A stretch of DNA of 50,291 nt from Limnothrix sp. CACIAM 69d (GTDB lineage Bacteria; Cyanobacteriota; Cyanobacteriia; CACIAM-69d): contig MKGP02000065.1 of assembly GCA_001913845.2 (NCBI GenBank), forward strand, positions 1 to 50,291, written 5' to 3'. The notes below the pieces were generated by a model. It ran no database searches. It saw nothing but the letters and a program-made list of their open reading frames with translations, and was not told the origin of the DNA. The position numbers and the translations under genes were made by a program. Shown piece after piece: positions 1 to 9,641 of the stretch (the first letter of the stretch is position 1; every line of letters begins with the position of its first letter).

Positions 1-175
1 TATGACGCGGTGAGGATGCGTTGGCCATCGGGGCTAAACTGCGCCGCTCTGACATCGCCTTCATGCCCCGCCAGTTTGGCGATTTCCTGACCGGTTTTGG
101 CATCCCACAGCCTGGCCGTTTTGTCCCATGACGCGGTGACGATGCGTTGGCCATCGGGGCTAAACTGCGCCGCAG
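1..175 (-). repeat. Tandem WD40-encoding repeat, 126-bp period
   Basis: The DNA at 3-47 recurs almost exactly at 129-173, with one mismatch in the first 20 bases. The period is 126 bp, or 42 codons, which is one WD40 blade. The near identity of the DNA suggests recent blade duplication or gene conversion. More blades presumably lie beyond the window edge. Confidence 0.85.
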
Positions 176-1994
176 TGACACGGGAGCGGTGGGCTAGGAG
201 CGTTTGGTGTTGCCACGGTTGATTGGCACGGTTTTCTACCCGATCCAAAATGGTTTGCAGAGCATAGACAGGACTAGCAGCAAAGCCATCTTGCCCCTTG
301 GTTTTAATCAGGCTGCGTGCCTGTTCGCTGAGCTGCATTGCATCCACTAATCCCCGTACCTGCTCGAACTTGGCGCGATTGAGCGCGGCTGCCCCAGCCT
401 TTTCTAGCCCATTGGCCTGCAAGATTGTTTCACGGCTTTGTTGAGCGATCATCGCGCTCGGCACTGCCACGCCCGCAATCACGATCGCTGCCCCAGCCAA
501 AATGAAGCTCAACAGATTGCGCCGATTTGCCTGTTGTTTCACCTGCGCCGATTCAGCTCGCGTTTGCTCAACTTGCTCACGCACTACCGCTAGCTGCTGA
601 TTTGCCTCTGTCAGTTCCGTTTCCGCCTGCTGCCGAGCCACCGTCAAAATCTGATTCGCTTCCTCTTGGGCTGCCAGTTGGGTTTCCATCTCCAACGCCT
701 GACTGGCATCCAAAAAGCGGCGATCGTCATCCCCCAAGCTTTTGTCGTTCGCCCAGGCTCTGGCTCGCTCCAATTCTTGCCCCCGCAACAACTGGAGCGA
801 GTCTTGCTGGCCCGAAGCCAACCAAGCCGCGATCGCCCCGCCATAGGGCCTCAGGGTTTCCAGCGATCGCTCCAACCAATCCCGGCTGAACACCTGCTGA
901 TAAATCCGGTTGTAAACCCGCAGACTGCCATCCCGCTGAACCACCACCCCCGTCAGCCGCAGTTCCACTTGCTCTTGGCTTTCGTTCGCTGGGATTGCGC
1001 CCTGCTGCACAATTTGCTGATAGAGGCCCAGCAGTCGCCCCGTGCGTTGCTCACCCGATCGCAGCAGTCGATCGCGGATGGTACGCAAGTGCTGCGGAAT
1101 ATCCTGCGCTTCCCAGTTATCGATAATTTGCTGCTGCACCAAGTCAGCAACCCAAGCAATTTCTTGCCCCAGCTCTGGGCTGGAGTCCGCCGCCAAAATC
1201 AACTTGCACAGCCTTTGGGTCAAAAACGGCTGCCCCCCCGTCCAGTCCAAAACGGCGTGCAGCACCGCTTGCGGCTGGCCCGACTTGGCTCCTAATCCCT
1301 CAGCCAGGGGTTGCGCTTCTTCTAAGCTAAATCCGGTTAGATCGATCGCCCGGCCAATGTTGAAGGGTGTGCGCTGGCGATCGCGCATCAAATCTGCCGG
1401 AGTTGTCACCCCCAACAGCGTAAAGGTCAGCCGTTTATAAGCTGGATTCTCAGCACGACGGTTAAAGCATTCCCGAATCAGCGCAAAGAAATCATCCAAA
1501 CTAAACGACAGACTCAGGACACTATCAATCTCATCCACAAAAATGGCGATATTTTGAGGAATGAGTTCGAGCAATACCTCTTCAATAAAAACTGCAAAGC
1601 GCTGAACATAGGACAACAAATGATGCTCAGTCCACCATTGATTCAAATCAAATTGGCGATGCAATCGTAGGGGACGCACAATGCGATTGATCATCCCCAC
1701 ATACCACTGCTCAGGAGTAACATCAGCCGTCCCGATCGCCGTTAGGTCGATCGCTGCACAGACCACTCCCTCCGCCTGCAACCGTTGCATCACCTGCACC
1801 CGCAGGCTCGATTTGCCCATCTGCCGACAATTCAGCACATAGCAGAATTCCCCTTTTTTCAGGGCTTCATACAGATCAGTATCAGCTTGCCGCCGCACAT
1901 AGGTGGGCGCATCAATGGGCAAGCTTCCCCCAACCTGGTAGTCATACTCGACGTTCGGCCCTTCCGGTGGCATTGCTGCTAGCGAATCGCTCAT
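1..1994 (-). CDS. AAA-like ATPase / WD40 repeat protein, 3' end outside window
   Basis: The frame is open from the ATG at 1994 to the window edge, giving about 664 residues with the C-terminus missing. The N-terminal part is an AAA-like (STAND-type) ATPase module: a Walker A stretch reading CRQMGKSS near residue 60 and a Walker B stretch IFVDEIDS near residue 150. A coiled coil follows, then one hydrophobic segment near residues 490-515 ([11 protein letters not shown]), then WD40 repeats beginning near residue 600 ([11 protein letters not shown] repeated). The start is supported by GGAGGA 8 nt upstream, inside the end of the preceding gene. That gene ends with TAG and only CCG separates it from this ATG, in the same frame, so translation is probably coupled. 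Function is inferred: proteins of this type are signal-sensing NTPases in cyanobacteria. The true substrate or ligand is unknown. Confidence 0.9.
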   Translation of the reverse strand, partial: MSDSLAAMPPEGPNVEYDYQVGGSLPIDAPTYVRRQADTDLYEALKKGEFCYVLNCRQMGKSSLRVQVMQRLQAEGVVCAAIDLTAIGTADVTPEQWYVGMINRIVRPLRLHRQFDLNQWWTEHHLLSYVQRFAVFIEEVLLELIPQNIAIFVDEIDSVLSLSFSLDDFFALIRECFNRRAENPAYKRLTFTLLGVTTPADLMRDRQRTPFNIGRAIDLTGFSLEEAQPLAEGLGAKSGQPQAVLHAVLDWTGGQPFLTQRLCKLILAADSSPELGQEIAWVADLVQQQIIDNWEAQDIPQHLRTIRDRLLRSGEQRTGRLLGLYQQIVQQGAIPANESQEQVELRLTGVVVQRDGSLRVYNRIYQQVFSRDWLERSLETLRPYGGAIAAWLASGQQDSLQLLRGQELERARAWANDKSLGDDDRRFLDASQALEMETQLAAQEEANQILTVARQQAETELTEANQQLAVVREQVEQTRAESAQVKQQANRRNLLSFILAGAAIVIAGVAVPSAMIAQQSRETILQANGLEKAGAAALNRAKFEQVRGLVDAMQLSEQARSLIKTKGQDGFAASPVYALQTILDRVENRANQPWQHQTLLAHRSRVTAAQFSPDGQRIVTASWDKTARLWDAKTGQEIAKLAGHEGDVRAAQFSPDGQRILTAS

Positions 1995-1997
1995 CGG

Positions 1998-3707
1998 CTA
2001 TCCTCCCAGCATTTCCCTGAAATACTGCCGATACAACTTGCATGATGGCGTGACATCATTGCCACTGAAGCGCACTAATCCCATGCTCGCGAGTCTAAAG
2101 GCTTCAGTCATATCAATCCGCACTGGCTCATCCACTGTAATCACCCGTTTCATCGCTGCCAACAAATCCAGGTGTTCTTGCAAACTACAGAGATGACGAC
2201 GGAGATGCTCCCCATAGGCCCATTCTGCCGTGGGCGCATTTTGCATCAACTGGGCAAAGGTAATTTCTCCACGGGCTAAATAATAAAGCGCCACTCGCAA
2301 TAGATAAGGATGTCCCCCCGTCAAATCCATAATGTTCACGGATTCTCGGGGCGATAAAACCAGTCCGTGCCGTTGGATCAAGTCCGCCACCTGATCATCA
2401 TTCAGCGGCGGCAATTCAACCGGCAAACCCACATTAAACGGCGACTGATTGATATTCAGCGGAATATAAACTTCCTTGGAATGGGACAAAATCAATCGGA
2501 GGTTGCGCCAAGCCGGATTAAACTTAGATTCCTCATGCCAGGAACGCAATAACCCAAAAAAGTCGCTAGCAACAGACTCGTACTGAAAGAGTTGATCAAC
2601 CTCATCCAACCCCAAAGTCAGGGGAGCCTGCAATTCTTCTAAAAGATAAAGCTCAAAATAATCGGTGCATTTGTCATTGCAGCCTAACGCGCCTTGCCAA
2701 TATTCTTCAACCTTGTCTGGTAGCCCTAGTTTTCGGCTCACACGAGCACAAAGCCACCGGAGCAAGCTATCTGGATTTTCTAATGATTTTTCTCCGGCTG
2801 CTTGCAGATTCAGCCAGACTGATCGATATCCCTGTTGCGTTGCATGATCCAAAATTCGCAGCATTAATGAGGACTTCCCCATCTGCCGAGGCGCTTTAAT
2901 CCGAACTAAGGCCCCAGGTTTGACGATCGCCTCATAACACCGCTGTTCGATCGGTGGACGCTCAATATAGAAAGGAGAATCTAGCGGTACTTGTCCCCCC
3001 AGCTCTTCTAGATCAACGGAGATCAATTTCTGGCTCGGTTTGACTGGTGGGGGAGCAGGGGCGATCGCATCTGATTCTGGTTTCTCTGGTTGAACCTCTG
3101 AATTGATAGGTGATCCTGGGCCGGGCTGGACTGGTTGTTCTTTCCTCAGCAGCACTGGGGTCAAATCCTCGGGGATGCCCGCCATCTGAATGCTATTACG
3201 AGCAAACTTATAGGCAAATTCAATATCGCGTCCTGCCCCCAGCGCGTCATAAAAGCCAACGGCAAATTCCCGGGCGGCCGCATCGCCTACCGCCTGATTC
3301 ATCCCAATCACATAGGGAATATGCTGAGCGATCACCTTGGCTTGTACTTCTGAATAACAAGCATTCAGCAAGACACACTCAATTTGATCAGCAAACAGTT
3401 CAAAGAGTCCGGCGATCGCCTGGGTACTGACTAGTTTGGCTTGGCCCGTTTCATCCTCCATGGCCAGACCCGCTTCACCAACCCCATGCCCTGAGAAATG
3501 CACAATCTGAGGGGTTAATTCCAAGATGGCTCGTTGCACATCTCGGGGCCGAACGGCCCATTTTTGTAATAGCTCAAAGCGATCGCGCTGCTTAGCCCGG
3601 GTCAAGCCTTCATCAATCTCCCGCACCTCTTGATCTAAACGCAGAGGCGTGGAGTTTTTGGGGTTTGCCGACAGAATTAAAATCTTTTTGCGAGAAGTCT
3701 TGCGCAT
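1998..3707 (-). CDS. CHAT-domain protease fused to AAA-like ATPase
   Basis: The 569-residue protein starts at ATG 3707. Residues 1-190 form a CHAT (caspase-like) domain: the strand KKILILSANP, the probable catalytic His74 in FSGHG and the probable catalytic Cys117 in LLNACYS, the usual dyad of the family. A proline-rich linker (about 191-228) leads to an AAA-like ATPase with Walker A QMGKSS (Lys278) and Walker B LGLDEVD (about 365-371). This ATPase belongs to the same family as the one in the next gene downstream. The two genes are separated only by TAG CCG and lie in the same frame, so they are almost certainly one operon. The likely role is a protease whose activity is gated by NTPase oligomerisation, as in STAND-type conflict or cell-death proteins. 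That role is inference. Confidence 0.92.
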   Translation of the reverse strand: MRKTSRKKILILSANPKNSTPLRLDQEVREIDEGLTRAKQRDRFELLQKWAVRPRDVQRAILELTPQIVHFSGHGVGEAGLAMEDETGQAKLVSTQAIAGLFELFADQIECVLLNACYSEVQAKVIAQHIPYVIGMNQAVGDAAAREFAVGFYDALGAGRDIEFAYKFARNSIQMAGIPEDLTPVLLRKEQPVQPGPGSPINSEVQPEKPESDAIAPAPPPVKPSQKLISVDLEELGGQVPLDSPFYIERPPIEQRCYEAIVKPGALVRIKAPRQMGKSSLMLRILDHATQQGYRSVWLNLQAAGEKSLENPDSLLRWLCARVSRKLGLPDKVEEYWQGALGCNDKCTDYFELYLLEELQAPLTLGLDEVDQLFQYESVASDFFGLLRSWHEESKFNPAWRNLRLILSHSKEVYIPLNINQSPFNVGLPVELPPLNDDQVADLIQRHGLVLSPRESVNIMDLTGGHPYLLRVALYYLARGEITFAQLMQNAPTAEWAYGEHLRRHLCSLQEHLDLLAAMKRVITVDEPVRIDMTEAFRLASMGLVRFSGNDVTPSCKLYRQYFREMLGG

Positions 3708-3993
3708 TGGGGTTGGGGCTCAGAACTGAATCAATCCCAACGCTGAGGGCTGATTCACAAAAAGAATCGAAAAGCTGTTTGGCAGGGATTAATACCAAGT
3801 CTGGAGGGTTTGACCGCAAATTCAGACGCATTTTGCCAACAACTGTCGATGCCATTGTGCAAGATCCAGCAGGTGAGATGCCACTAGTCGCCACCTCCAA
3901 CCGGGCTGAATCGGCCCGGCTGTCCCGCTGCGCTGATATCCTGAAGAGCATCAAGATTGACCCAGATTTAAGAATTTTCCTTTTTCGCCTGCC

Positions 3994-6039
3994 ATGTCCG
4001 TTACTGCGCCGCTCCAAACCCGAGACCCGATCGCTTTTCCGCTGACGGCGGTGATCGGCCAAGAAGCGATCAAAATGGCCCTGCTGTTGGCGGCGATCGA
4101 TCCGGGCCTGGGGGGCGTGGCGATCGCCGGTCGGCGCGGCACGGCCAAATCGGTGATGGCGCGGGCGATCCATGCCCTGCTGCCCCCGATCGAAGTGGTG
4201 GATGGCTCCCTCAGCAATTGCGACCCGGACGCGCCCGATCGCTGGGAAGACGGCTTGCAATTTCATGGCGAAGTGCCCCGCAAAGTGATTCCCGCACCCT
4301 TTGTGCAAATTCCTTTGGGCGTGACCGAAGATCGGCTGCTGGGTTCCGTGGATGTGGGCCAGTCCGTGAAGCGCGGCGAAACGGTGTTTCAGCCCGGCTT
4401 GCTGGCGGAGGCGAACCGGGGTGTGATGTATGTCGATGAGCTGAACTTGCTCGATGACCAAATCGCCAACTTGCTGCTCGGGGCGATCGGGGAAGGACGT
4501 AACCAAATTGAGCGAGAAGGGATCAGCTTTGCTCACCCCTGCCAAGCGCTGTTGATCGCTACCTACAACCCGGAAGAGGGGCCGCTGCGAGAACATTTGC
4601 TCGATCGAATTGCGATCGCCCTCTCTGCCGATGGGGCCTTGGGCTTGGATCAGCGGGTGGAAGTGGTCGATCGCGCCGTGGGCTATGCCCGATCGCCCGA
4701 GGACTTCCTCGGTCAATACGCCGAAGAGCTGGACGGTCTGAAAACCCAAATCCTGTTGGCGCGGGAGTGGCTGCGCGATGCCACGATCACCCGCGAACAA
4801 GTGGAATATCTGGTGCAAGAGGCGGTGCGCGGCCGGGTGCAAGGCCACCGGGCGGAACTGTTTGCGGTGCGTGTGGCCAAAGCTCATGCGGCCCTCGATG
4901 GACGGACGGCGGTGAATGCCGACGATTTGCGGGTGGCGGTGGAGTTGGTGATTGTGCCCCGGGCCACGGTGATTGAAACGCCGCCGGATGAGCAACAGCC
5001 GCCGCCGCCCCCGCCGCCGCAACAACAGCCGGAAGCGGAACAGGAACAGGACGACGAAACCGACAACGAAAACGAAGATCAAGACGAAAACGAAGACGAG
5101 GATCAACCGGACGAGCCGCCCGCGATCCCCGAGGAATTCGTATTCGACCCGGAAGGGGTGGTGATGGATCCGTCGGTGCTGCTGTTTGCCCAAACCACGG
5201 CCCAGCGATCGGGCGGTAGCTCCGGCAGTCGATCGATCATCTTCTCGAACGATCGGGGGCGCTACATCAAACCCGTGTTACCGCGCGGCCCCGTGCGTCG
5301 GATTGCCGTCGATGCCACGTTGCGATCGGCCGCGCCCTACCAAAAAGCCCGCCGCGCCCGGGCCGCCGCCACTGGCGAGACCGGCCGCCGCGTGTTTGTG
5401 GAAGAAAGCGACGTGCGGGCCAAGCGCCTGGCCCGGAAGGCCGGAGCCTTGGTGGTGTTTGTGGTGGATGCGTCGGGGTCAATGGCCCTGAACCGGATGC
5501 AGTCCGCCAAGGGAGCCGTGCTGCGGTTGCTGACGGAGGCGTACCAAAACCGCGATCAGGTGTCGCTGATTCCCTTCCGGGGTGAGCAAGCGGAAGTGCT
5601 GTTGCCACCCACGCGATCGATCTCGGCGGCCCGGCGACGGCTGGAAACCATGCCCTGTGGCGGCGGTTCGCCCTTGGCCCACGGTTTGACCCAGGCGGTG
5701 CGCGTGGGGACGAATGCCCGCCAATCAGGGGATGTGGGTCAGGTGGTGATTGTGGCGATTACGGACGGTCGGGGAAATGTGCCCTTGGCGCGATCGCTCG
5801 GCCAGCCCATGGAGCCGGACGAGAAACCCGACGTGAAGCAAGAGCTGCTGGATATTTCCGGCAAAATCCGCGCCCTGAACATCAAGCTGTTGGTGATCGA
5901 CACCCAAAGCAAATTCGTTTCGACGGGTTTCGCCAAGGAACTGGCAGAAACGGCGGGCGGCAAGTATTATCACCTGCCGAAAGCCACCGATCGAGCGATC
6001 GCCGAAATGGCCCGAGGGGCGATCGCCGATCTGAAATAG
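3994..6039 (+). CDS. chlD: Magnesium chelatase subunit D
   Basis: The protein has 681 residues, the normal length for ChlD. It is the large ATPase-like subunit that, with ChlI and ChlH, inserts Mg2+ into protoporphyrin IX, the first committed step of chlorophyll synthesis. Domains in order: an AAA+ domain (about 1-325) with [11 protein letters not shown] at the P-loop, which is related to ChlI but lacks the GKS ending; a proline-rich then acidic linker (about 325-375, a run of Pro followed by Glu/Asp/Asn); and an integrin-I (von Willebrand A) domain with the MIDAS motif DASGS at about 492-496 and ITDG near 589. The ATG at 3994 gives the expected [11 protein letters not shown]-terminus. It is divergent from the CHAT gene across 286 bp, and convergent with the next gene, 14 bp away. 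Confidence 0.97.
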   Translation: MSVTAPLQTRDPIAFPLTAVIGQEAIKMALLLAAIDPGLGGVAIAGRRGTAKSVMARAIHALLPPIEVVDGSLSNCDPDAPDRWEDGLQFHGEVPRKVIPAPFVQIPLGVTEDRLLGSVDVGQSVKRGETVFQPGLLAEANRGVMYVDELNLLDDQIANLLLGAIGEGRNQIEREGISFAHPCQALLIATYNPEEGPLREHLLDRIAIALSADGALGLDQRVEVVDRAVGYARSPEDFLGQYAEELDGLKTQILLAREWLRDATITREQVEYLVQEAVRGRVQGHRAELFAVRVAKAHAALDGRTAVNADDLRVAVELVIVPRATVIETPPDEQQPPPPPPPQQQPEAEQEQDDETDNENEDQDENEDEDQPDEPPAIPEEFVFDPEGVVMDPSVLLFAQTTAQRSGGSSGSRSIIFSNDRGRYIKPVLPRGPVRRIAVDATLRSAAPYQKARRARAAATGETGRRVFVEESDVRAKRLARKAGALVVFVVDASGSMALNRMQSAKGAVLRLLTEAYQNRDQVSLIPFRGEQAEVLLPPTRSISAARRRLETMPCGGGSPLAHGLTQAVRVGTNARQSGDVGQVVIVAITDGRGNVPLARSLGQPMEPDEKPDVKQELLDISGKIRALNIKLLVIDTQSKFVSTGFAKELAETAGGKYYHLPKATDRAIAEMARGAIADLK

Positions 6040-6053
6040 AGGCGATCGACCAG

Positions 6054-6620
6054 TTACGGTTCTCGACGCTTCAGCCAGCTAAACAACTCGTCTACGGTTA
6101 AGGCCAAGGGCAAGTCCGGCAACACCGGCAGGTGATCGCTTCCCGACAGCTCCAGCGGCAACGCATCGGGCAAAAACACCACCACCACCCGATCGCGCGG
6201 CATCACCAACCAGCCCAACTGGCCCCCATGGCGCAAGCAGTGCAGCAGGTTTCGCACCACGCGGGTTTCGCCCTGGGCTGGCGACAGTATCTCGATCGCC
6301 CAGTTGGGAGCCACCGTCATTCCAAAGTCCGAAATTTCCCCCGCCTCATCGATCGGCACATCGGTTTCGCGGACAACGATCAAGTCCGGCACGATCGAGC
6401 GATCGCCAAAGGTGCAGCGCATTTCTGTTAGGGCTTCCCAGGGGGAATCACTGGCATTAATGGCCCCACCGAGACGAATTTGCAGACGGCTATGTTTTCC
6501 ACCGGGCATGGGTTTTTGGATCGGCCCTTGATCGTGAAACTCCCAAGCCGGCGAGTCATCAATATCCGGCTGTTGCAAAAACTCGGCCAGCGATAAACCT
6601 GGAGCAATCGTGGCAACCAT
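6054..6620 (-). CDS. Uma2 family (DUF820) putative endonuclease
   Basis: The 188-residue protein is of the Uma2/DUF820 type, a PD-(D/E)XK-fold family that is greatly expanded in cyanobacteria. Visible family features are the N-terminal LSLAEFLQQP, the core RCTFGDRSIVPDLIVV, where the Pro-Asp is the usual metal-site acid, and NWAIEILSP with the second acidic residue. The start is ATG 6620. It is convergent with chlD and divergent from a second Uma2 gene at 6820. The two are clear paralogues (both have CTFGDRSIVPD and EILSP). The biological role of these proteins is not established. Nuclease activity is inferred from the fold. Confidence 0.88.
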   Translation of the reverse strand: MVATIAPGLSLAEFLQQPDIDDSPAWEFHDQGPIQKPMPGGKHSRLQIRLGGAINASDSPWEALTEMRCTFGDRSIVPDLIVVRETDVPIDEAGEISDFGMTVAPNWAIEILSPAQGETRVVRNLLHCLRHGGQLGWLVMPRDRVVVVFLPDALPLELSGSDHLPVLPDLPLALTVDELFSWLKRREP

Positions 6621-6819
6621 GATTGAATTGCTGCTGTTCGATGGTTCGGTTCGACTGGGTGACAGATCCTAGGCAATGACAACAAGCTCGAATCGCCTGG
6701 TTCTATGGTAGGCGGGGCAAGGGAAAACAGCCATTGCAGCATCAACCCCATTCCAGAATTTGCAATAGAATCCAGGCAACAGAACCAATCTCGCGGCGCT
6801 GTTCGCAGGCTGCTTGCCT

Positions 6820-7398
6820 ATGACGGTTTCGATCGCTCCGATCGCCACCTTGGCGGAATTTCTCGATCGCCCCGATCTCGACGAGTCACCCGCCTGGGAA
6901 TATCTCGATGGCGTGGCAGTCCAAAAAACCATGCCCAAGTTTCGCCATTCCTTACTGCAAAAACGACTGATTCGGGCGATCGATGCAGTGGGCGATCGCT
7001 ACACAGCCATGCCGGAGTTGCGCTGTACCTTCGGCGATCGCTCGATCGTTCCCGACGTGGCGGTGATTGCTTGGGAACGAGTGGCGCTGACGGATGAGGG
7101 CGAGCCGATCGATCAGTTCTCGGCGGCCCCAGATTGGATCATTGAGATTTTGTCCCCGGAGCAATCCACGACCAGGGTGCTAGACAAGCTGCTGCACAGT
7201 TTGCAATTCGGCAGTCAGTTGGCTTGGTTGGTTGATCCCCAGGAGCGATCAGTGATTGTCTTGTTGCCCGATCGCCAACCCTTAATCTGTCGGCGGGCAG
7301 ATCCCTTGCCTTGCTTGCCAGACTTGCCCCTGACCCTGACAGCGGAGCAGATTTTTGGTTGGCTGAAGGTGGGTTCGCAACCGGAGGAAAACGCGTGA
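6820..7398 (+). CDS. Uma2 family (DUF820) putative endonuclease, paralogue
   Basis: A second Uma2-type protein of 192 residues. It has LAEFLDRPDLDESPAWEY, then RCTFGDRSIVPDVAVI and DWIIEILSPEQ, matching the neighbour at 6054-6620 nearly motif for motif, so the pair arose by inverted duplication. The ATG at 6820 is preferred over an in-frame TTG two codons upstream. The last codons overlap the ureD start (GTGA at 7395-7398), and the ureD ribosome binding site lies inside this gene. It is therefore probably co-transcribed and translationally coupled with the urease genes. A role in urease function is not implied by the family. Confidence 0.88.
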   Translation: MTVSIAPIATLAEFLDRPDLDESPAWEYLDGVAVQKTMPKFRHSLLQKRLIRAIDAVGDRYTAMPELRCTFGDRSIVPDVAVIAWERVALTDEGEPIDQFSAAPDWIIEILSPEQSTTRVLDKLLHSLQFGSQLAWLVDPQERSVIVLLPDRQPLICRRADPLPCLPDLPLTLTAEQIFGWLKVGSQPEENA

Positions 7399-8276
7399 CC
7401 GTCGCCCCGCATCCAACGCCCGAGACCGATCGCACCTGGCATGGGTCGATCGATTTGCAGTTTGCGCGATCGGGCGATCACACTCAGGTGCAGGCCCAAA
7501 CCCGATCGCCCCTGCAATTTCAGCGGCCTTTCTATCCCGAGGGGCCGGAGGTTTGCCATGCGGCCATGTTGCATGTGGCCGGGGGCATGGTCGGGGGCGA
7601 TCGCCTGTCGATTTCGTTGGATTTGGCCCCGGAAACGTCGGCCCTGGTGACAACAGTTTCGGCGGCCAAGATCTATGGCAGTCGGGGGCGATCGCTGATT
7701 GATCCGGCCGGGCGGTTTGCTCAGCAATCGGTGCGGGTGCGGGTGGGCGAAGGGGCGCATCTGGAATGGTTGCCCCAGGAAACGATTATTTTTGATGGCG
7801 CGTTGTACGAGCAGCGATCGCGCATTGATCTGGCGGCGGGGGCCAGTTGGCTCGGGAGTGAGATTGTCCGGCTGGGGCGCACGGCCGGCGGCGAGCGTTA
7901 CGGCTGCGGTGAGTGGCGATCGCGCTTGGAGGTGTGGCAGGGCGATCGACTGGTCTGGCTGGATCCGCAGCGGATCGACGCGACCGACCCGGCCACCCGC
8001 AACGGTTCCCACGGGTTGGCGGGCTGCCCGATCGTCGGGACGCTGGCTTGGATTGGTGAGGAATTGCCCAAGGAACTGATCACGGAAGTGCGATCGACCA
8101 TGCCCGCAGGAGATCGGGTCGATTGCGGAATTACGCGGTTGCAAACGGGGCTGCTCTGTCGCTATCGGGGCCATTCAGTCAGCGAGGCCCGGCGCTGGTT
8201 TTGGCAGGTGTGGGATTTGGTACGCCGCAGCCAGCGCGATCGCCCCGCGATCGTTTCCCGGTTTTGGCCGCTATAG
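7395..8276 (+). CDS. ureD: Urease accessory protein UreD
   Basis: The 293-residue UreD (UreH) forms a scaffold with UreF and UreG for loading nickel into apo-urease. Family features seen include the segment [20 protein letters not shown] and [19 protein letters not shown] near the C-terminus. The reading frame is open further upstream, but the start is placed at GTG 7395. GGAGG lies at 7383-7387 with a suitable spacing, and the GTG overlaps the TGA of the upstream Uma2 gene by 4 nt. This gives an N-terminus of [10 protein letters not shown]. ureA follows after about 110 bp. The partner accessory genes ureE, ureF and ureG are not in the window. Confidence 0.94.
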   Translation: MTVAPHPTPETDRTWHGSIDLQFARSGDHTQVQAQTRSPLQFQRPFYPEGPEVCHAAMLHVAGGMVGGDRLSISLDLAPETSALVTTVSAAKIYGSRGRSLIDPAGRFAQQSVRVRVGEGAHLEWLPQETIIFDGALYEQRSRIDLAAGASWLGSEIVRLGRTAGGERYGCGEWRSRLEVWQGDRLVWLDPQRIDATDPATRNGSHGLAGCPIVGTLAWIGEELPKELITEVRSTMPAGDRVDCGITRLQTGLLCRYRGHSVSEARRWFWQVWDLVRRSQRDRPAIVSRFWPL

Positions 8277-8386
8277 CTGCGATCGCCCTGAAACCCAAAA
8301 TCTTCGCAATCAATCGGTGGCCTGCTAGACAAATCGCGGTACAACCAACAACAGAGTATTGGCAAGATGACCTGCGCGATCGCCCT

Positions 8387-8689
8387 ATGCAACTCACGCC
8401 CCAAGAAAAGGACAAGCTGCTAATTTTTACCGCCGCCCTATTGGCTGAGCGTCGCAAGAATCGGGGACTGAAGCTTAACTACCCGGAGGCCGTCGCCTAT
8501 CTGACGGCGGCCATTTTGGAAGGGGCGCGAGACGGCAAAACCGTGGCGGAACTGATGGCGGAGGGGACAACGCTGCTCACTCGGGATGAGGTGATGGAGG
8601 GGGTGGCCGAGATGATCCACGATGTGCAGGTGGAAGCGACATTTCCCGACGGCACGAAATTGGTGACCGTGCATGACCCCATTCGTTAG
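8387..8689 (+). CDS. ureA: Urease subunit gamma
   Basis: The 100-residue protein has the expected length for UreA. It begins [20 protein letters not shown] and contains the conserved [10 protein letters not shown] and ends TVHDPIR. It is the smallest structural subunit of the nickel urease that hydrolyses urea to ammonia and carbamate. The frame is open upstream to 8123, but that part overlaps ureD and has no family similarity, so the ATG at 8387 is chosen. ureB follows 56 bp downstream. Confidence 0.96.
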   Translation: MQLTPQEKDKLLIFTAALLAERRKNRGLKLNYPEAVAYLTAAILEGARDGKTVAELMAEGTTLLTRDEVMEGVAEMIHDVQVEATFPDGTKLVTVHDPIR

Positions 8690-8745
8690 TAGAGGCGCAC
8701 GGCCGCACGCCCCTAATGTACAAACTTGTGATCAGGAACAACGCC

Positions 8746-9129
8746 ATGATTCCCGGTGAATTGATTGTTGAACCCGGCGAGATTGAATTGAATGTGGGTC
8801 GATCGCCCGTGACGATTGTGGTGGAAAACCGGGGCGATCGGCCGATTCAAGTTGGCTCCCATTTTCATTTTTTTGAAGTGAATGAAGCCCTCGTGTTCGA
8901 TCGCGCAGCGGCTCGGGGAACCCATTTGGATATTCCCTCGGGCACAGCCGTTCGCTTTGAACCGGGCGATGAGAAAACGGTGACGCTGGTTCCTTTTGCC
9001 GGAACCCGCGAAATCTACGGGTTTAATGCCTTAGTTGAAGGCAGCTTAGATGGTGAGCTGAGTAAAAAATCCAAGGGCAAAGTCAAAGAGAAAGACAAAG
9101 ACAAGGGCGATAAAAAATCACGAAAATAG
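8746..9129 (+). CDS. ureB: Urease subunit beta with lysine-rich C-terminal tail
   Basis: A UreB protein of 127 residues from ATG 8746 ([16 protein letters not shown]). The conserved core includes [11 protein letters not shown] and [10 protein letters not shown] and the family end [10 protein letters not shown]. After the core comes an extra tail of about 20 residues made mainly of Lys with Asp, Glu and Ser ([18 protein letters not shown]). Typical bacterial UreB is about 100-110 residues, so the tail is an extension. An in-frame ATG at 8716 would add ten residues. AGGA at 8732-8735 fits the 8746 start better. Confidence 0.95.
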   Translation: MIPGELIVEPGEIELNVGRSPVTIVVENRGDRPIQVGSHFHFFEVNEALVFDRAAARGTHLDIPSGTAVRFEPGDEKTVTLVPFAGTREIYGFNALVEGSLDGELSKKSKGKVKEKDKDKGDKKSRK

Positions 9130-9159
9130 CTCAATCAACGCTAACACGATCATCTCAGA

Positions 9160-9179
9160 CAAGGGGCTTAAGCCCCTTG
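9160..9179. repeat. 20-bp palindrome, copy 1
   Basis: The perfect palindrome CAAGGGGCTTAAGCCCCTTG lies between ureB and the small ORF. The same palindrome occurs at 29931-29950 inside a MITE, and with one changed end base at 32987-33006. It could fold as a hairpin in the transcript within the urease operon. It is not followed by a T run, so it is not a standard terminator. Confidence 0.8.
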
Positions 9180-9306
9180 TTCTCAGTGATTGGGTGGTCA
9201 ATCATTTTGCGATCATCAGTAACAGTGAAAACTAAATTGCAGTTTGGATAGTAACCAAGAAAATTCCAGTTTGACTGCGATTTCGTATTTTCTTGAGGAG
9301 GCTCCT

Positions 9307-9555
9307 ATGTCTACAGAACCTAGTTTGCAAGGTATTGCTGAAAAGCTTGATGCACTTGCTACAGAAGTATCCAAAACCAATGAACGAATTGATCAATTGT
9401 CACAGGATCTGACTGAGACAAATACGCGACTTGATCGCAGTGATGAGCGGTTTGAAGTTTATCAAAAAGCAACGCAATGGGTTGTGCAACTGGCCTTTGG
9501 GTTAATTGCTAGCGCCACGGTGACGATTTTGATTACTTCGATCGTGCGGCGATAG
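9307..9555 (+). CDS. Small coiled-coil protein with C-terminal membrane anchor
   Basis: This 82-residue protein is not recognised as a named family. It starts at ATG 9307 with a strong GAGGAGG at 9295-9301. Residues 1-55 are hydrophilic with heptad-like spacing (IAEKLDALATEV, TNERIDQLSQDL, ETNTRLDRSDER), suggesting a coiled coil. Residues about 60-79 form one membrane segment (LAFGLIASATVTILITSIV) followed by RR. It sits between ureB and ureC in a stretch that looks more AT-rich than the flanking urease genes, and appears to be an insertion into the urease cluster rather than a urease component. Confidence 0.75.
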   Translation: MSTEPSLQGIAEKLDALATEVSKTNERIDQLSQDLTETNTRLDRSDERFEVYQKATQWVVQLAFGLIASATVTILITSIVRR

Positions 9556-9641
9556 ATCAACAATCAAGATGCCATTGATCGGCTGGCAATGGTTATTTGA
9601 CCACTTCCTTATCAGGGAAATTCCACTCAGAGGTCTTGAAA

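Noticed and set aside
3613-5193. Long minus-strand frame (526 codons) opposite chlD
   Set aside because: It lies antisense to the clear chlD gene and its product is His/Arg/Gln-rich without any family signature, as expected for the shadow of a GC-rich gene.
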